Source: a virus
Reading direction: 5' to 3' (one strand)
Length of the DNA: 64,000 bases
IMG/VR virus record: IMGVR_UViG_3300037189_006220
Location: 1-64,000 of that record
The notes beneath the pieces are model-generated. The model ran no database searches and had not been told where the DNA came from. It saw nothing but the letters and a program-made list of their open reading frames with translations. The position numbers and the translations under genes are program-made. Each line of letters opens with the position of its first letter. Position 1 is the first letter of the stretch. This document shows, one piece after another, positions 55,382-62,808 of the stretch.

Positions 55382-55520
55382 GGCACTCATGTACGGCACA
55401 GGAACGACCCTTTTTATGTGGGCACTAACTGTGTTTGATATCAACTTCTTCCCCATTGCGCTCTCCTTCGGGGTAGTCGCAACCGTCATTATGTACCTCC
55501 TTGTACGAGGAGAGAACTAG
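55374..55520 (+). CDS. 48-aa membrane protein
   Basis: MAKALMYGTGTTLFMWALTVFDINFFPIALSF..., two hydrophobic segments and a short basic end. GGAGG 9 bases upstream of ATG. Overlaps the previous gene by 8 bases. Confidence 0.68.
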   Translation: MAKALMYGTGTTLFMWALTVFDINFFPIALSFGVVATVIMYLLVRGEN

Positions 55521-55666
55521 TGACTGTAGAATGTTCACGATGCAAGGGCACAGGACTCAATCAGCGCGTATCTAAATACCGCGAGAAGATTATTGAGAGC
55601 TATATGTTCTGCAACGGTGTTGGATTTATCATCCTCACGGAAGACGCACCAAATAAAGTTAGGTAA
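55520..55666 (+). CDS. 48-aa protein with half zinc ribbon
   Basis: VTVECSRCKGTGLNQRV..., one CxxC and a later Cys. GTG start overlaps the upstream stop (TAGTG), with GGAGAG upstream. The CxxCxGxG pattern recalls DnaJ-type zinc motifs but only one is present. Confidence 0.62.
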   Translation: MTVECSRCKGTGLNQRVSKYREKIIESYMFCNGVGFIILTEDAPNKVR

Positions 55667-55671
55667 CTCAA

Positions 55672-56277
55672 GTGGCACTACTTGAAGGCAACTACACGGT
55701 TTCACTTTGTGACCGCAAAGACATTGAGAAGTTTATTGAAGAGCACCACTACTCGAAGTCTATCAATGGAGTTATGTCCCAGTACTGTTTTAAGCTGGAA
55801 CTCGACGGCACTCTTATTGGCGGAATGCTTTACGGTCAACTTGGTATGGCTAACGCATGGAAAAAGTACGCAGACGACCCCTCCAAAGTAATTGAACTGC
55901 GCCGTCTCTGTCTGATTGACGATACTCCCAAGAACTCAGAGTCCTTCTTTATTGGTAAGACTCTTCGGTGGCTTAAGCAGAATACGGATATCCAGACGGT
56001 TGTTTCCTACGCTGACCCCAACTACGGTCACCAAGGAACTATCTATCAGGCGACAAACTTCACCCTCGCAGGTAAGACTTCTAAGGGTCGTGTCATTATG
56101 CACAACGGACGCAAGTACCACGACAAGGCAATCCGCACTATGTATAACGGAAAGCTTAAGCCGTTTGCCCAGAGGCTCAAGGATGCACTAGAGGCTGGAG
56201 AGGCTTACTATGTTGACCAAGACCCCAAGTACATTTATGTTCGACAACTAAGGAGAGTGAAGAAGAGTGGCTCTTGA
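55672..56277 (+). CDS. Mom-like DNA adenine-modification protein (copy 1)
   Basis: 201 aa, GNAT-like layout. Segments: EEHHYSKSINGVMSQYCFKL, GGMLYGQLGMANAWKKY, VIELRRLCLIDDTPKNSESFFIGKTL, VVSYADPNYGHQGTIYQATNF. These match the phage Mom-type family whose Mu member converts adenine to a carbamoylmethyl-type derivative that blocks restriction enzymes. The neighbouring gene encodes a second, diverged copy. Which co-substrate it uses here is unknown. Confidence 0.82.
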   Translation: MALLEGNYTVSLCDRKDIEKFIEEHHYSKSINGVMSQYCFKLELDGTLIGGMLYGQLGMANAWKKYADDPSKVIELRRLCLIDDTPKNSESFFIGKTLRWLKQNTDIQTVVSYADPNYGHQGTIYQATNFTLAGKTSKGRVIMHNGRKYHDKAIRTMYNGKLKPFAQRLKDALEAGEAYYVDQDPKYIYVRQLRRVKKSGS

Positions 56278-56914
56278 GAACTACACCATCCGCGAACTCT
56301 CTTACCGCGAGGCAACCGACATGGTGGTCGAGTTTCACTACCTCCACCGTAAGGCTCCAGCATCATACTGCTACGGACTCTACCTCGAAGACAAACTAGT
56401 CGGTTGTGTTATCTACGGTAAACCTGCGTCCCCAGCACTCTGTAAGGGCGTAGCAGGACCAGAGGAAACCAGCCACGTCATTGAGCTAACGCGCTTGTGG
56501 ATTGCTGACACGACTCCTAAGAACGCAGAGTCTTTTCTTATCGGTAACTCCCTCCGCCTCCTCCCCGAACAGTACGACATCGTTGTGTCCTACGCAGAGA
56601 TTCAGGCAGGGCACATCGGAACGGTTTACCAAGCAACGAACTGGCTCTATACCGGAATGAGCGATAAGCACATTCAATGGACTCTTGACGGAGAGGCAAC
56701 CTCTAAGCATCACCGACACCTTTTTGATGAGCATGGTGGTATCAACAAAGCCAAAGAGTTTTTTGGAGAACGCATGATTGCTCACGAGCGTCCACGCAAG
56801 CATCGCTATGTAATGTTCCGTGGCTCACGAGCGCGTAAGAAGGAACTACGAGCAAAACTCCGCTACAAGGTTCAGGACTATCCCAAAGCCGAAGTTGACA
56901 TTTCGCAACAGTAA
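56267..56914 (+). CDS. Mom-like DNA adenine-modification protein (copy 2)
   Basis: 215 aa, overlapping copy 1 by 11 bases. EFHYLHRKAPASYCYGLYLEDKLVGCVIYG, VIELTRLWIADTTPKNAESFLIGNSLRLL, VVSYAEIQAGHIGTVYQATNWLYTG; the basic C-terminus (RKHRYVMFRGSRARKKELRAKL) fits DNA binding. Same family as copy 1 but only partly identical, so an old duplication with possible division of labour. The promoter of the next unit lies in its end (56895-56924). Confidence 0.85.
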   Translation: MALENYTIRELSYREATDMVVEFHYLHRKAPASYCYGLYLEDKLVGCVIYGKPASPALCKGVAGPEETSHVIELTRLWIADTTPKNAESFLIGNSLRLLPEQYDIVVSYAEIQAGHIGTVYQATNWLYTGMSDKHIQWTLDGEATSKHHRHLFDEHGGINKAKEFFGERMIAHERPRKHRYVMFRGSRARKKELRAKLRYKVQDYPKAEVDISQQ

Positions 56915-56924
56915 CCCATACAAT
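56895..56924 (+). promoter_or_regulatory. Internal promoter
   Basis: TTGACA (56895-56900), 18 bp, TACAAT (56919-56924), upstream of the 56943 gene with SD GAAAGGACA. Confidence 0.75.
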
Positions 56925-56942
56925 GTAATAGAAAGGACAAAA

Positions 56943-57131
56943 ATGACAAATAACAACGAAAACAAAACAGACATCCAGTACCCGCTTGGCGTAGAGTTTG
57001 ATTCAGAACTTGACACCCCTCAGGGACCTCTTGGCATTACTCGTCGTCAGGCTTACGACTGGGAGGCACGTCACCGTAAGTTCTGTGCGCTCACCCATCG
57101 TCAGCCCTGTAACTGCTCTGCTTGGGATTAG
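56943..57131 (+). CDS. Hypothetical 62-aa protein
   Basis: MTNNNENKTDIQYPLGVEF...; C-terminal RRQAYDWEARHRKFCALTHRQPCNCSAW has Cys/His that might bind metal. First gene behind the internal promoter. No family. Confidence 0.72.
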   Translation: MTNNNENKTDIQYPLGVEFDSELDTPQGPLGITRRQAYDWEARHRKFCALTHRQPCNCSAWD

Positions 57132-57139
57132 GGCTTACT

Positions 57140-57430
57140 ATGCTCCTCAAACAGAACCCAGAAACTGGCTACTGGACAGATACAGAAATTCCTAATATCC
57201 GTATTGCAGGTATTCACGCAATCTTTGATTGCCGTAAGCCATGCGCTATTCATAATTCACCATCAGACCACAAACTCTCCACTGCTCCACTTAATTGGAA
57301 CGAGCACAGGGGAATCCTTGAGCGCATCTGCTCTCACGGTTTGGGACACCCAGACCACGACTCCGCGTTATATTACAACTCAACTAACCAAGGAAACACA
57401 AATGTTCATGCTTGCGATGGGTGTTGCTAA
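57140..57430 (+). CDS. Zinc-type small protein common in actinophages
   Basis: 96 aa from ATG 57140. IFDCRKPCAIHNSPSDH, RICSHGLGHPDHDS, NVHACDGCC: a HGxGHPDxD core and a final CDGCC are a pattern I recognise in many actinophage genomes. Function unknown; metal binding likely. Confidence 0.8.
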   Translation: MLLKQNPETGYWTDTEIPNIRIAGIHAIFDCRKPCAIHNSPSDHKLSTAPLNWNEHRGILERICSHGLGHPDHDSALYYNSTNQGNTNVHACDGCC

Positions 57431-57669
57431 TGGCTAATCGACCCAATAATAACAAACCAGTAGAGGATTACATCCTCGAAGAAATTGCCCCCCTTCGCGC
57501 TAAGGGACTATCCTTCCGAGCCATTGCCGAGAAACTCGGTATCGGAGAGTCTACGGTTCGTAAGCACCAGAACTACAAAGGCACTACCACCTCACCCGAA
57601 TACACATTTACCAAGCGTCAACTTGAAATTGCAATTGCTGCACACATTGCTAGGGAGCGTAAAAAGTGA
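57430..57669 (+). CDS. HTH DNA-binding protein
   Basis: 79 aa. PLRAKGLSFRAIAEKLGIGESTVRKHQNYKG is a clear helix-turn-helix (residues about 25-48); short flanks, basic end RERKK. ATG overlaps the previous stop by one base. Probably a local regulator. Confidence 0.84.
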   Translation: MANRPNNNKPVEDYILEEIAPLRAKGLSFRAIAEKLGIGESTVRKHQNYKGTTTSPEYTFTKRQLEIAIAAHIARERKK

Positions 57670-57755
57670 AACCAGAAAACTGGTTCACCCTTGGTGTAAT
57701 TGCCGGAGGGTTTATTTCTTTCTTACTACTCGTATTGTTTGGAGTAATTAAATGA
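57666..57755 (+). CDS. 29-aa membrane peptide
   Basis: VKPENWFTLGVIAGGFISFLLLVLFGVIK; GTG overlaps the previous stop (GTGA) and its stop overlaps the next ATG (ATGA). One transmembrane helix. Tight coupling on both sides argues for a real gene. Confidence 0.6.
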   Translation: MKPENWFTLGVIAGGFISFLLLVLFGVIK

Positions 57756-58030
57756 GCGTCTTTGACCTCGCAAAGAATAACCGAGATAACAACGATGTCA
57801 CGGTAACAATGTCCTACGCGCGATTTGATGAGTACCTACGTATGGCGCAGACAGAGGCTCTTGAGGCTCAGTACTCTGACGGAATTGCTACTGCTGTTCG
57901 CGTTGGTAGGGATGCAGAACGCAACCGCATTATCGCGCTACTCGAAGATAACCTGTTTACTGACAAGGGACTAGGAAATGTTCGCGTTAGTGACCTTATT
58001 AACCTGATTAAAGGAGAAACAAATGACTGA
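57752..58030 (+). CDS. Hypothetical 92-aa protein
   Basis: Helical. MSYARFDEYLRMAQTEALEAQYSDGIATAVRVGRDAERNRIIALLE; the AxxxGRxxERxRIIxLLE pattern occurs in several small phage proteins, including the next gene. Role unknown. Confidence 0.78.
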   Translation: MSVFDLAKNNRDNNDVTVTMSYARFDEYLRMAQTEALEAQYSDGIATAVRVGRDAERNRIIALLEDNLFTDKGLGNVRVSDLINLIKGETND

Positions 58031-58205
58031 AAAAGAAACAAGAAACACCCGAGCATACCGCCAAGGAATCGCGCATGAGCGAGAGCGTATCTTGACTCTC
58101 ATTCGTAGACCCGGATTTCATGTGTGGGATGCAGATGGCAGTCACAGTAAAGACCATTGCGTTACATGTAATGCAATAATTCAAATTCAAGGAGAAAAAG
58201 AATGA
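58023..58205 (+). CDS. Hypothetical 60-aa protein related to its neighbour
   Basis: TRAYRQGIAHERERILTLIRR resembles AVRVGRDAERNRIIALLE of the previous gene; then DHCVTCN, a CxxC after His. SD AAGGAGAAAC. Possible zinc site. No named family. Confidence 0.72.
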   Translation: MTEKETRNTRAYRQGIAHERERILTLIRRPGFHVWDADGSHSKDHCVTCNAIIQIQGEKE

Positions 58206-58543
58206 GTCGTATGACCCGATACGAACGAGCAGTTCGTCGCATGCTTGACGACCTTAACCTTGAGGGAATCCTACACCGCGCTCTTACTCACCTAGAGCGT
58301 AGTGAAGATGAGTTTGCTGATGTCCATATCAAACTTCTTAATGAGCCACTGGACTTTGCGCGACGCACCAAGGTTCGTCTCTACCCCGAAGACTTTCCGG
58401 CACACTATGAGCTTGCTTACAAGATTCTTAGTCTTGACCTTCCCACAAAGAAACTAAAGAAAAAGAAACTTATCCGCAAGCGCAGGTCAACTTATATTGA
58501 CATGTGGCATGATGAGTGGGGTACAGACGATTACTACTTCTAA
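58202..58543 (+). CDS. Hypothetical basic protein
   Basis: 113 aa, helical, with a Lys/Arg-rich stretch (TKKLKKKKLIRKRRSTY) near the C-terminus and an acidic end. SD AAGGAGAAAAAG. Possibly nucleic-acid binding. Confidence 0.75.
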   Translation: MSRMTRYERAVRRMLDDLNLEGILHRALTHLERSEDEFADVHIKLLNEPLDFARRTKVRLYPEDFPAHYELAYKILSLDLPTKKLKKKKLIRKRRSTYIDMWHDEWGTDDYYF

Positions 58544-58558
58544 CAGAAATTATAGTTA

Positions 58559-58747
58559 ATGACTATTTTGCTTGTCTTTTTAGGAACAGCCCTACTTACC
58601 ATCGCACTTTTCAAGGCGAAGGAAGATACGACTCTACCCAAAGAAAAGCGTTTGTTTGTAGATACGGTTGCCACCGTATTCTCACTTACAGCAATCATTA
58701 TTGGTGTAACGGTCATTGTTACTCTCATTATTGAGTCTCTAAACTAA
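58559..58747 (+). CDS. Small two-helix membrane protein
   Basis: 62 aa. Helix 1 MTILLVFLGTALLTIALF, a charged loop (KAKEDTTLPKEKR), helix 2 VATVFSLTAIIIGVTVIVTLII. The ATG is preceded by AATTATAGTTA, no SD. Holin-like topology but no lysis neighbour. Confidence 0.7.
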   Translation: MTILLVFLGTALLTIALFKAKEDTTLPKEKRLFVDTVATVFSLTAIIIGVTVIVTLIIESLN

Positions 58748-58917
58748 TGCCTACTTATCTTTATATTTGTGCTTGTGGATATCGAGAAGAAATTATTCAC
58801 GGTATAAATGAAGATGTTGTGGTCGAATGTACTGCTTGTAAAGTTCCTATGACTCGTAAACCCCAATTCAACTCCTACTCGTTCAAGGGTAAGGGCTTCT
58901 ATTCCACGGGAGGATAG
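58747..58917 (+). CDS. FmdB-like zinc-ribbon protein
   Basis: 56 aa. PTYLYICACGYREEI, VECTACKVPMTRK, FKGKGFYSTGG: two CxC/CxxC knuckles and the terminal GxGFYxTGG typical of FmdB-family zinc ribbons in phages. Overlaps the previous stop by one base. Role unknown. Confidence 0.82.
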   Translation: MPTYLYICACGYREEIIHGINEDVVVECTACKVPMTRKPQFNSYSFKGKGFYSTGG

Positions 58918-58918
58918 T

Positions 58919-59215
58919 ATGAAAACTGCAATGATTGATATTCACAACTTTAAAGCTAAAGTAATCCCTCTTAGCGAAATGCCCGGAGTTCGACTCCTTG
59001 AGATTGCTTCTATGCCTCAGGACGAAAAGCAGTCACTCGCAATGATTCAACTCCTCAAAGATGCACTTATTGACCAGACTCAGACCGCAGAGATTGACAC
59101 CCTTTCGATGACCGTCATCACAGACATCATTGAGGCGTACTTCAATGCCACAGAGACTGAAGAGACTTTTGATATGTCGTTTATCGAAGACGCAGACCCT
59201 AATGCCAAAGAATGA
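58919..59215 (+). CDS. Hypothetical protein
   Basis: 98 aa. DIHNFKAKVIPLSEMPGVRLLEIASM, helical second half with acidic end. SD GGGAGGATAGT. No family. Confidence 0.74.
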   Translation: MKTAMIDIHNFKAKVIPLSEMPGVRLLEIASMPQDEKQSLAMIQLLKDALIDQTQTAEIDTLSMTVITDIIEAYFNATETEETFDMSFIEDADPNAKE

Positions 59216-59342
59216 GAGACACTCTGAAGAAGACCTTGAGCTTCTCCAAAAAGTTCTCGCTATGCCCAAAGAGGCAATAGAAGATTTACAAAAGCTATTC
59301 GCAATTTGTGAGGAACCAGATGACACGCACGACTTGGGATGA
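59202..59342 (+). CDS. 46-aa acidic helical peptide
   Basis: MPKNERHSEEDLELLQKVLAMPKEAIEDLQKL...; overlaps both neighbours. The frame ends inside the dCMP deaminase start region (TGA at 59340). No family. Confidence 0.62.
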   Translation: MPKNERHSEEDLELLQKVLAMPKEAIEDLQKLFAICEEPDDTHDLG

Positions 59343-59856
59343 GACGTGGATGGCTGTTGCCGAGACAATGGCTCAACGCTCGCTCTGCACTAATCGTCAG
59401 GTCGGCTGTGTCATTGTGACTTCCAGCAACCGACCAATGGCTGTTGGATATAACGGTCCTCCGGCAAACTTTAATCGAACCACTCACGAAGGGCTACTCT
59501 CTTTTGCTAAATCAGAAGGATGTAACAACTGGTGTGACCGCGCTAAGTCGCAAGACCGAGGAACAACTTACTCCAACTGTGTCAGCGTCCACGCAGAGGC
59601 TAATGCTCTCCTATTTGCAGACCGCAGAGACTACGCAGGTGGCACAATGTATGTCACTAATCCTTGCTGTTGGGACTGCGCCAAGCTCGTAGCCAACTCA
59701 GGCATTAGTCGTCTTGTAGTGCGACTTTCAGAACGAGACGCTCACTACGATAATGAGTCGTCACTATCTTTCATCCGCTCGTGCGGAATACTTGTAGATA
59801 TCTTTCCTCCTAAAGAAAGAGGAGAGATTGGATACTGGGAAGAAGAAGACGCTTAG
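59320..59856 (+). CDS. Deoxycytidylate (dCMP) deaminase
   Basis: 178 aa from ATG 59320 (GAGGA five bases upstream). Cytidine-deaminase fold: CVSVHAEANALL (zinc His and catalytic Glu) and NPCCWDCAKLVANSGI (zinc Cys pair). It makes dUMP for dTMP synthesis, fitting the thioredoxin and ribonucleotide reductase nearby. Ends convergently with the WhiB gene, overlapping by 4 bases. Confidence 0.92.
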   Translation: MTRTTWDETWMAVAETMAQRSLCTNRQVGCVIVTSSNRPMAVGYNGPPANFNRTTHEGLLSFAKSEGCNNWCDRAKSQDRGTTYSNCVSVHAEANALLFADRRDYAGGTMYVTNPCCWDCAKLVANSGISRLVVRLSERDAHYDNESSLSFIRSCGILVDIFPPKERGEIGYWEEEDA

Positions 59857-60146
59857 TCTTTCTTAACCCGAACATCGTATTGCTTACGAGGTGGCGGAGT
59901 ATATCCACGCCTCAGACGACTACGCTCACGAGCGGTTGTTCCTCCCCAGATACCAAGCTCTTCATTCTCCATAGCCCACGCTAGGCACTCAATTACATAT
60001 GGGCATGAGGCACAAATTTTTTTGGCTAGTACAACCATTGTTGTAGAGTCACCAACACCAGTCTCTGGGAAGAACGCATCTGGGTCAGCACTAGCGCAAT
60101 GAGGCTCACCCTTCTCAAAAAAGTCTGGATACTCGGCTTTGCTCAT
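59853..60146 (-). CDS. WhiB-family Fe-S transcription factor
   Basis: 97 aa. Four cluster Cys: Cys17, Cys45, Cys48 (KICASC) and Cys54 (IEC), then the GIWGG turn (65-69) and basic tail. WhiB proteins bind sigma factor and DNA and are restricted to Actinobacteria and their phages, the best host clue in the window. Likely changes host or late phage transcription. Confidence 0.94.
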   Translation of the reverse strand: MSKAEYPDFFEKGEPHCASADPDAFFPETGVGDSTTMVVLAKKICASCPYVIECLAWAMENEELGIWGGTTARERSRLRRGYTPPPRKQYDVRVKKD

Positions 60147-60148
60147 AC

Positions 60149-61096
60149 CTATAGCTTAGATGTTGGCTCGACAAAACGCAAAGCTGAAATCACTCTTGTA
60201 ACGTCAATAGTTGCAACCCAAGAAGACAAATCATTTCGTCCGTAGCTGATGACAAACTTGTCTCCGTCTTGTATAAGACCAGAAGCAAACTCAACCCAAC
60301 CCTCGTGAAAAATAAACTTATTAGAAATAGCTTCGATGAGTCCATCTTTATTGTGCTTAACAAATACGTGAGAATAACTCCGTAGGTCTAGCGGTTCGTA
60401 ACTAAATGTTCTTGTATTGAATAGAACTTTCGGTTTCATTACCATATAGTGACCTACTGACAGGTAGCCATCCTCGAAAGGAATAAGCTGTGTTCCGCCC
60501 CGAAGCTTTTCAATTTCTTCAGGGACATCTCCAAGCTTGATAATTTTTTCGTCTTTAAAAATCTTGTTGGCTCCGTAGATATAGTCAAACCCGGGGACCG
60601 ACTCTCCGGCAACTACCCCCCAATTCTTTTCGACTACCTTAGGAGTTTCTGTATCATGCTTTGCAATATATGTAGCCGTACCAGCATCAGGGTCTAGCTC
60701 AAATATACCAACTCGCGCTATCCGAGTATGTTCTTTCTCAAGAATAATCGCAGTAAGTTGCCACTTCCCACCGCGCCAGAACAAACGAGCATCTTCGATG
60801 CCACGCTTAAACGCGAGTTCCCCAATAGTCATAATCTCAATAAGTTTGACTGGCTTATAATTTTCATCAAGCTCAGAGAAGAAGAGTCGGTTAGCTATGT
60901 CATTACCAACAGTAATTGCCTCGTACCTCTGATACTCACCTAGTACATAGTTACTTGAGCGAAAGGTGGCATATAGCTTCCCGTTCGGATGACGAGCAAT
61001 TGAAGGATTAAAAAGTGACCAATGCCTCTTGACCGGCTCTAAGGCCCGGGCAATCATGGACGTAGTGAAGTCACTTGCGTCTATTACATCACTCAT
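60149..61096 (-). CDS. GH130-like beta-propeller glycan enzyme
   Basis: 315 aa. FNPSIARHPNGKLYATFR, GIEDARLFWRGGKWQLTA, VEKNWGVV, RGGTQLIPFEDGYLSVGH, FIFHEGWVEFASGL, KFVISYGRND resemble the five-bladed fold and active-site order of mannoside phosphorylases/GH130 relatives. Possible targets are host surface glycans or a sugar on modified DNA or virion protein; none is shown. Leftward, 2 bases before the WhiB start. Confidence 0.72.
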   Translation of the reverse strand: MSDVIDASDFTTSMIARALEPVKRHWSLFNPSIARHPNGKLYATFRSSNYVLGEYQRYEAITVGNDIANRLFFSELDENYKPVKLIEIMTIGELAFKRGIEDARLFWRGGKWQLTAIILEKEHTRIARVGIFELDPDAGTATYIAKHDTETPKVVEKNWGVVAGESVPGFDYIYGANKIFKDEKIIKLGDVPEEIEKLRGGTQLIPFEDGYLSVGHYMVMKPKVLFNTRTFSYEPLDLRSYSHVFVKHNKDGLIEAISNKFIFHEGWVEFASGLIQDGDKFVISYGRNDLSSWVATIDVTRVISALRFVEPTSKL

Positions 61097-61125
61097 AGTA
61101 CCTATTCTACCGTTACACTAGAGTC

Positions 61126-61347
61126 ATGGAAGAAAAGCTCACGTCTCTTGACCGTTGCGATAGTTGTGGTGCTCAAGCCTATGTCCGTGTCAACCTCGAA
61201 AGTGGAGAACTACTCTTCTGCGGTCACCACTTTAAAAAGAATGAAGACACGCTTGTTCTTAAAGCCGTAAGTATTGACAGCGAACTAGACAAGCTTTACC
61301 CAGAACCTAAGGCTAAAACTCAGCCAGAACCTCAGGTAGTAGAATAG
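61126..61347 (+). CDS. DUF7455-like zinc protein
   Basis: 73 aa. LDRCDSCGAQAYVRVNLESGELLFCGHHFKKNE matches a small actinobacterial/phage family (CxxCGAxAxVRV, LFCGHH) called DUF7455. TACACT then six bases then ATG with no SD indicates a leaderless mRNA. Role unknown. Confidence 0.84.
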   Translation: MEEKLTSLDRCDSCGAQAYVRVNLESGELLFCGHHFKKNEDTLVLKAVSIDSELDKLYPEPKAKTQPEPQVVE

Positions 61348-61683
61348 AAATGTGAAAACGCAAGTTTTCCGACATGAGTAATTTCGCTACCTACTCACAT
61401 AAAATCGCCATCCCCCTCCATCTGGTTGAGTACCACTCCTAGAATATGTGAGGGGGATGGTGTTTTCTTGACAAAAAATATGTCATGTCTTTTTAAGTTA
61501 TTTAACATATTTATTCTCACTAAGCTTAATGAGAATAAGCTGACAATAAATAATTATTATATAAGTTTTAGTGATTGTCTCGGTCTGTTGAGCAGCTCAG
61601 AATTTGCTAAAATAGAAGAACAAACAATCCCCCTCTTGACCAAGAAATTGGTCATTTTTCTTCTGCCCTGAAAGGTCACAAAC
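61348..61683 (+). promoter_or_regulatory. AT-rich structured leader of the reductase module
   Basis: Contains: terminator of the DUF7455 gene (CCATCCCCCTC 61408-61418 / GAGGGGGATGG 61450-61460, then TTTTC); TTGACA (61468-61473) with only a weak -10 (TTTTAA); a 9-bp hairpin TTATTCTCA / TGAGAATAA (61511-61538); and a terminator-like hairpin TGACCAA-GAAA-TTGGTCA with TTTTT (61637-61659) 25 bases before the next ATG. GC content falls sharply at 61480-61620. An attenuator or riboswitch-like control is possible. Confidence 0.55.
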
Positions 61684-61767
61684 ATGAATGAATCACAAGA
61701 CACCGTTGGCGGATACTGCATCCCCGTAGACCCGATGGACATGCTTCAGTGCGATTCCTGCCAGTAA
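61684..61767 (+). CDS. 27-aa CxxC peptide, reductase-tail-like
   Basis: MNESQDTVGGYCIPVDPMDML followed by QCDSCQ. SD AAAGG. A Cys and a terminal CxxC resemble the mobile C-terminal tail of ribonucleotide reductase large subunits, here as a separate ORF flanked by terminator hairpins on both sides. It may be a detached redox tail or a remnant of an alpha-subunit gene. No alpha subunit is seen in the window. Confidence 0.5.
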   Translation: MNESQDTVGGYCIPVDPMDMLQCDSCQ

Positions 61768-61788
61768 GAATCTAACCCTCGGGTTAAC

Positions 61789-61831
61789 GCCCGGTGCTCC
61801 TCGTAGTAGAGTTGAGTACCGGGCTTCTTTC
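61789..61831 (+). terminator. Intrinsic terminator after the CxxC peptide
   Basis: GCCCGGTGCTC (61789-61799) / GAGTACCGGGC (61814-61824), 11-bp stem with one G-U, then TTCTTTC. Confidence 0.82.
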
Positions 61832-61856
61832 ACCCCTCTAAGACAGCTAGGACATA

Positions 61857-62789
61857 ATGTACGCCCCTGAAACTCTGGTCTTGACATCGTCAGGACACAA
61901 GCCTCTTAGTGAGCTTGATGGACACATGGTGGACGTATGGAATGGCGAAGAGTTTTCGCTAGTCCTAGTTGGACAGGCTGGAAAAGATAAGCCTCTAGTT
62001 ACCGTTGTCTTTGATACCGGAGCAGAGATTACCTGCACTCCAGACCAAACGATGTTTGTCCAGAATGGATACTTCGACCACACAATTTCTCGTAAGCGAG
62101 TTGCAGAAGCACTGCCCGGAGAAAAGATTGTTAAGTCCGAGTTCCCACTCTTAGAGCACGGCACTGAGCTAATTCCTAATGCTTACACCCACGGCTTCTA
62201 CACAGGAGCAGAACGGTTTAAGCGTCGCCCCGGAGTTGTATCAAGACTCGCTATCTATGGTGGTCGCAGACCATGTCTAGATGAGCTTGACCTAGACCCT
62301 CGGACAGATAAGACTAACCTCTACTTCACTACAGAAATGCTTGGAGACTTCGAGGTTCCACTCAGCACTAAGTACTCACTAGAGTCCAAGCTTGAGTGGC
62401 TAGCTGGACTTTTTGATAGTGGTCTTATTAAAAGAAAAATTGGTTCACAACCAATGTGGCATCTCTACTCAAACAACTTTCAGTTTCTTAAAGACATGAA
62501 ACTTTTCATGCAGACTTTGGGAAGCGATGTTCGAGTAGTAAAAAACGAAGATATGAACCGTCTTGAATACACACTACGGTTCTCTGGAAGACCGATGCAG
62601 AACTTACGAAAGCTCGGAGTCCCAGCAAAGTATATCACCATCCCTGAAGTATCTTACAAACGACGTGGAGTTGGTTATCCACGAATTGTGAGCATCATCG
62701 ACAACAACCGCCGTGACACGGTTTACACGCTCATGGAAAAGAAAACTCACCGAGCAGTGTTCAACGGCATCTTAAACGCAACCCAATAA
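61857..62789 (+). CDS. Stand-alone Hint (intein-like) protein
   Basis: 310 aa. Block A-like start YAPETLVLTSSGHKPLSELDGH, where an intein would begin with Cys but this protein begins at Met; block B TVVFDTGAEITCTPDQTMF, where the usual TxxH His is Gln; end VYTLMEKKTHRAVFNGILNATQ resembles blocks F-G but lacks the HN-Cys/Ser junction. The middle has an endonuclease-like LAGLFDSGL helix. So it is a Hint fold without splicing residues, placed just upstream of the reductase beta subunit. Start is ATG 61857 (AGGACATA upstream). Confidence 0.8.
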   Translation: MYAPETLVLTSSGHKPLSELDGHMVDVWNGEEFSLVLVGQAGKDKPLVTVVFDTGAEITCTPDQTMFVQNGYFDHTISRKRVAEALPGEKIVKSEFPLLEHGTELIPNAYTHGFYTGAERFKRRPGVVSRLAIYGGRRPCLDELDLDPRTDKTNLYFTTEMLGDFEVPLSTKYSLESKLEWLAGLFDSGLIKRKIGSQPMWHLYSNNFQFLKDMKLFMQTLGSDVRVVKNEDMNRLEYTLRFSGRPMQNLRKLGVPAKYITIPEVSYKRRGVGYPRIVSIIDNNRRDTVYTLMEKKTHRAVFNGILNATQ

Positions 62790-62808
62790 CTAACAAGGAG
62801 AAACAACA

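Noticed and set aside
61426-61671. 81-aa ORF in the AT-rich leader
   Set aside because: No SD, overlaps the hairpins and terminator of the reductase leader, and codon use is unlike neighbours.
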